Positions 15,561 to 15,968 of a stretch of DNA of 15,968 bases are shown here, in pieces. The DNA is taken from NCBI GenBank assembly GCA_040901765.1, contig JBBDYG010000100.1, forward strand, positions 1 through 15,968, written 5' to 3'. Each line of letters opens with the position of its first letter. Within the stretch, counting starts at the first letter, position 1. This DNA comes from JBBDYG01 sp040901765. GTDB lineage: Bacteria; Planctomycetota; Planctomycetia; Pirellulales; Lacipirellulaceae. A program made the position numbers and the translations under genes. The notes beneath the pieces were generated by a model. The model did no database searches, had not been told where the DNA came from, and worked only from the letters and a program-made list of their open reading frames with translations.

Positions 15561-15596
15561 ATCAGGTTTGCCACGGGGAGCATCAGCTTTGCCACG
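15561..15596 (+). repeat. Direct repeat ATCAG-TTTGCCACG x2
   Basis: ATCAGGTTTGCCACG (15561-15575) and ATCAGCTTTGCCACG (15582-15596) match at 14 of 15 positions, with starts 21 bases apart, about two helical turns. The core TTTGCCAC is shared with the neighbouring repeats. Confidence 0.55.
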
Positions 15597-15627
15597 TGTC
15601 GGCGCAAAACCCCTGTTTTTGTAGAGG

Positions 15628-15686
15628 ATTGCCACATTGCCACTTCCAGCGGGGGTGGCCAAGCTGGTGGCAAAGCTGGCCAGTGG
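15628..15686 (+). repeat. Tandem ATTGCCAC and TGGC-AAGCTGG repeats forming a hairpin
   Basis: ATTGCCAC occurs twice in perfect tandem (15628-15643). TGGCCAAGCTGG and TGGCAAAGCTGG are adjacent 12-base units (15656-15679). TTGCCAC and CCAGC from the left part can pair with GCTGGTGGCAA (15663-15673), giving a hairpin of about 11 bp. This looks like a repetitive extragenic palindrome-type element. The GTGGCA core is also found at 14-29. Confidence 0.55.
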
Positions 15687-15796
15687 AGGGTCGCGGTAAG
15701 CCGCGATCGGAAAGGGGCTTCCGGGAACCCGTCGGATCCTATCCCCTCATTAGTGCGCGTTTTAGTAAAGGCTTTTAGATCATCGCGGCCGTTGCC

Positions 15797-15968
15797 ATGC
15801 ACTTATCGAGATCGATGAACCGGGCGCGACGACTTCTGCTCTGCAGTGTCGGGATTGTGGGCATGTTGTCGAATCGCGCGGAGGGCGCGCCTCCGGACAC
15901 GCATCCGCTGATGCCCGGCATTCGCAGCCCTGAAGTTTGGAACGCGAACTGGCCGCGTACGCTCCACG
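15797..15968 (+). CDS. Partial gene, exported protein of unknown function (5' end only)
   Basis: An open frame starts at ATG 15797, after an in-frame stop at 15776, and runs off the window after 57 codons. The beginning has arginines (RSMNRARR) followed by a hydrophobic stretch (LLLCSVGIVGML) and a possible signal peptidase site near AEGA, so the product is probably exported. A second ATG at 15815 is an equal or better start for the signal peptide. Neither has a strong ribosome binding site. The visible mature part (PDTHPLMPGIRSPEVWNANW) is not enough to name a family. Confidence 0.55.
   Translation, partial: MHLSRSMNRARRLLLCSVGIVGMLSNRAEGAPPDTHPLMPGIRSPEVWNANWPRTLH

Larger units (their letters stand above)
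15282..15796. other. Non-coding, hairpin- and repeat-rich intergenic region
   Basis: About 515 bases separate the channel gene from the next gene. I see no credible coding sequence. The region holds four strong or moderate hairpins (15336-15366, 15450-15478, 15494-15511, 15512-15525), an imperfect direct repeat (15561-15596), a tandem ATTGCCAC and a tandem 12-base repeat that together can form a further hairpin (15628-15686). Promoter-like hexamers TTGACA (15492) and TATGAT (15522) are present but 24 bases apart. Confidence 0.6.

Noticed and set aside
15561..15686. CRISPR array
   Set aside because: The repeats are short (8-15 bases), differ in spacing and orientation, and have no uniform spacers or cas genes.
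15203..15802. Minus-strand open frame of 199 residues across the right intergenic region
   Set aside because: It overlaps the channel gene's end, runs through several hairpins and tandem repeats, has no ribosome binding site, and its sequence is low-complexity and Arg/Ser/Pro-rich.

Overview
The window looks like a chromosomal stretch from a planctomycete, most likely of the Pirellulales type. The reasons are a moderately high GC content, two lipoprotein-type TolC-family proteins with long low-complexity linkers, small cysteine-rich secreted proteins beside efflux genes, and GTGGCA/TTGCCAC repeats between genes. The taxonomic call is inference; there is no rRNA or marker gene here.

Right to left on the minus strand the layout is as follows. 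First comes an RND-type proton-driven pump (13413-10162) followed by its membrane fusion lipoprotein (10136-8811). The matching TolC-family outer membrane lipoprotein is divergent on the plus strand (13599-15281). Then comes a 424-base gap holding a convincing minus-strand promoter with a phased direct repeat, and a small cysteine-rich exported protein (8386-7925). Next is a long, tightly packed operon (7759-317). It encodes an exported protein with one intact and one degenerate HMA metal-binding domain, a cysteine-bearing lipoprotein, an ABC permease, an HlyD-type fusion protein, an ABC ATPase, a second ABC permease, and a CzcC-like outer membrane lipoprotein. The HMA and lipoprotein genes overlap as ATGA, the first permease and fusion protein overlap as TAATG, and the ATPase and second permease are 2 bases apart.

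Read together, the window carries two complete trans-envelope efflux machines, one driven by ATP and one by the proton gradient, around a group of small cysteine-rich periplasmic proteins. The simplest model is metal (soft metal such as copper or silver) handling. The exported HMA and cysteine-rich proteins would bind metal outside the inner membrane. The ABC complex, with a probable heterodimeric permease, would pass a substrate to the CzcC-like channel. The substrate is not shown by the sequence, and no regulator gene lies in the window.

Both edges (1-150 and 15336-15686) are non-coding and rich in hairpins and short direct repeats. A new plus-strand gene with a signal-peptide-like start begins at 15797 and runs off the end.
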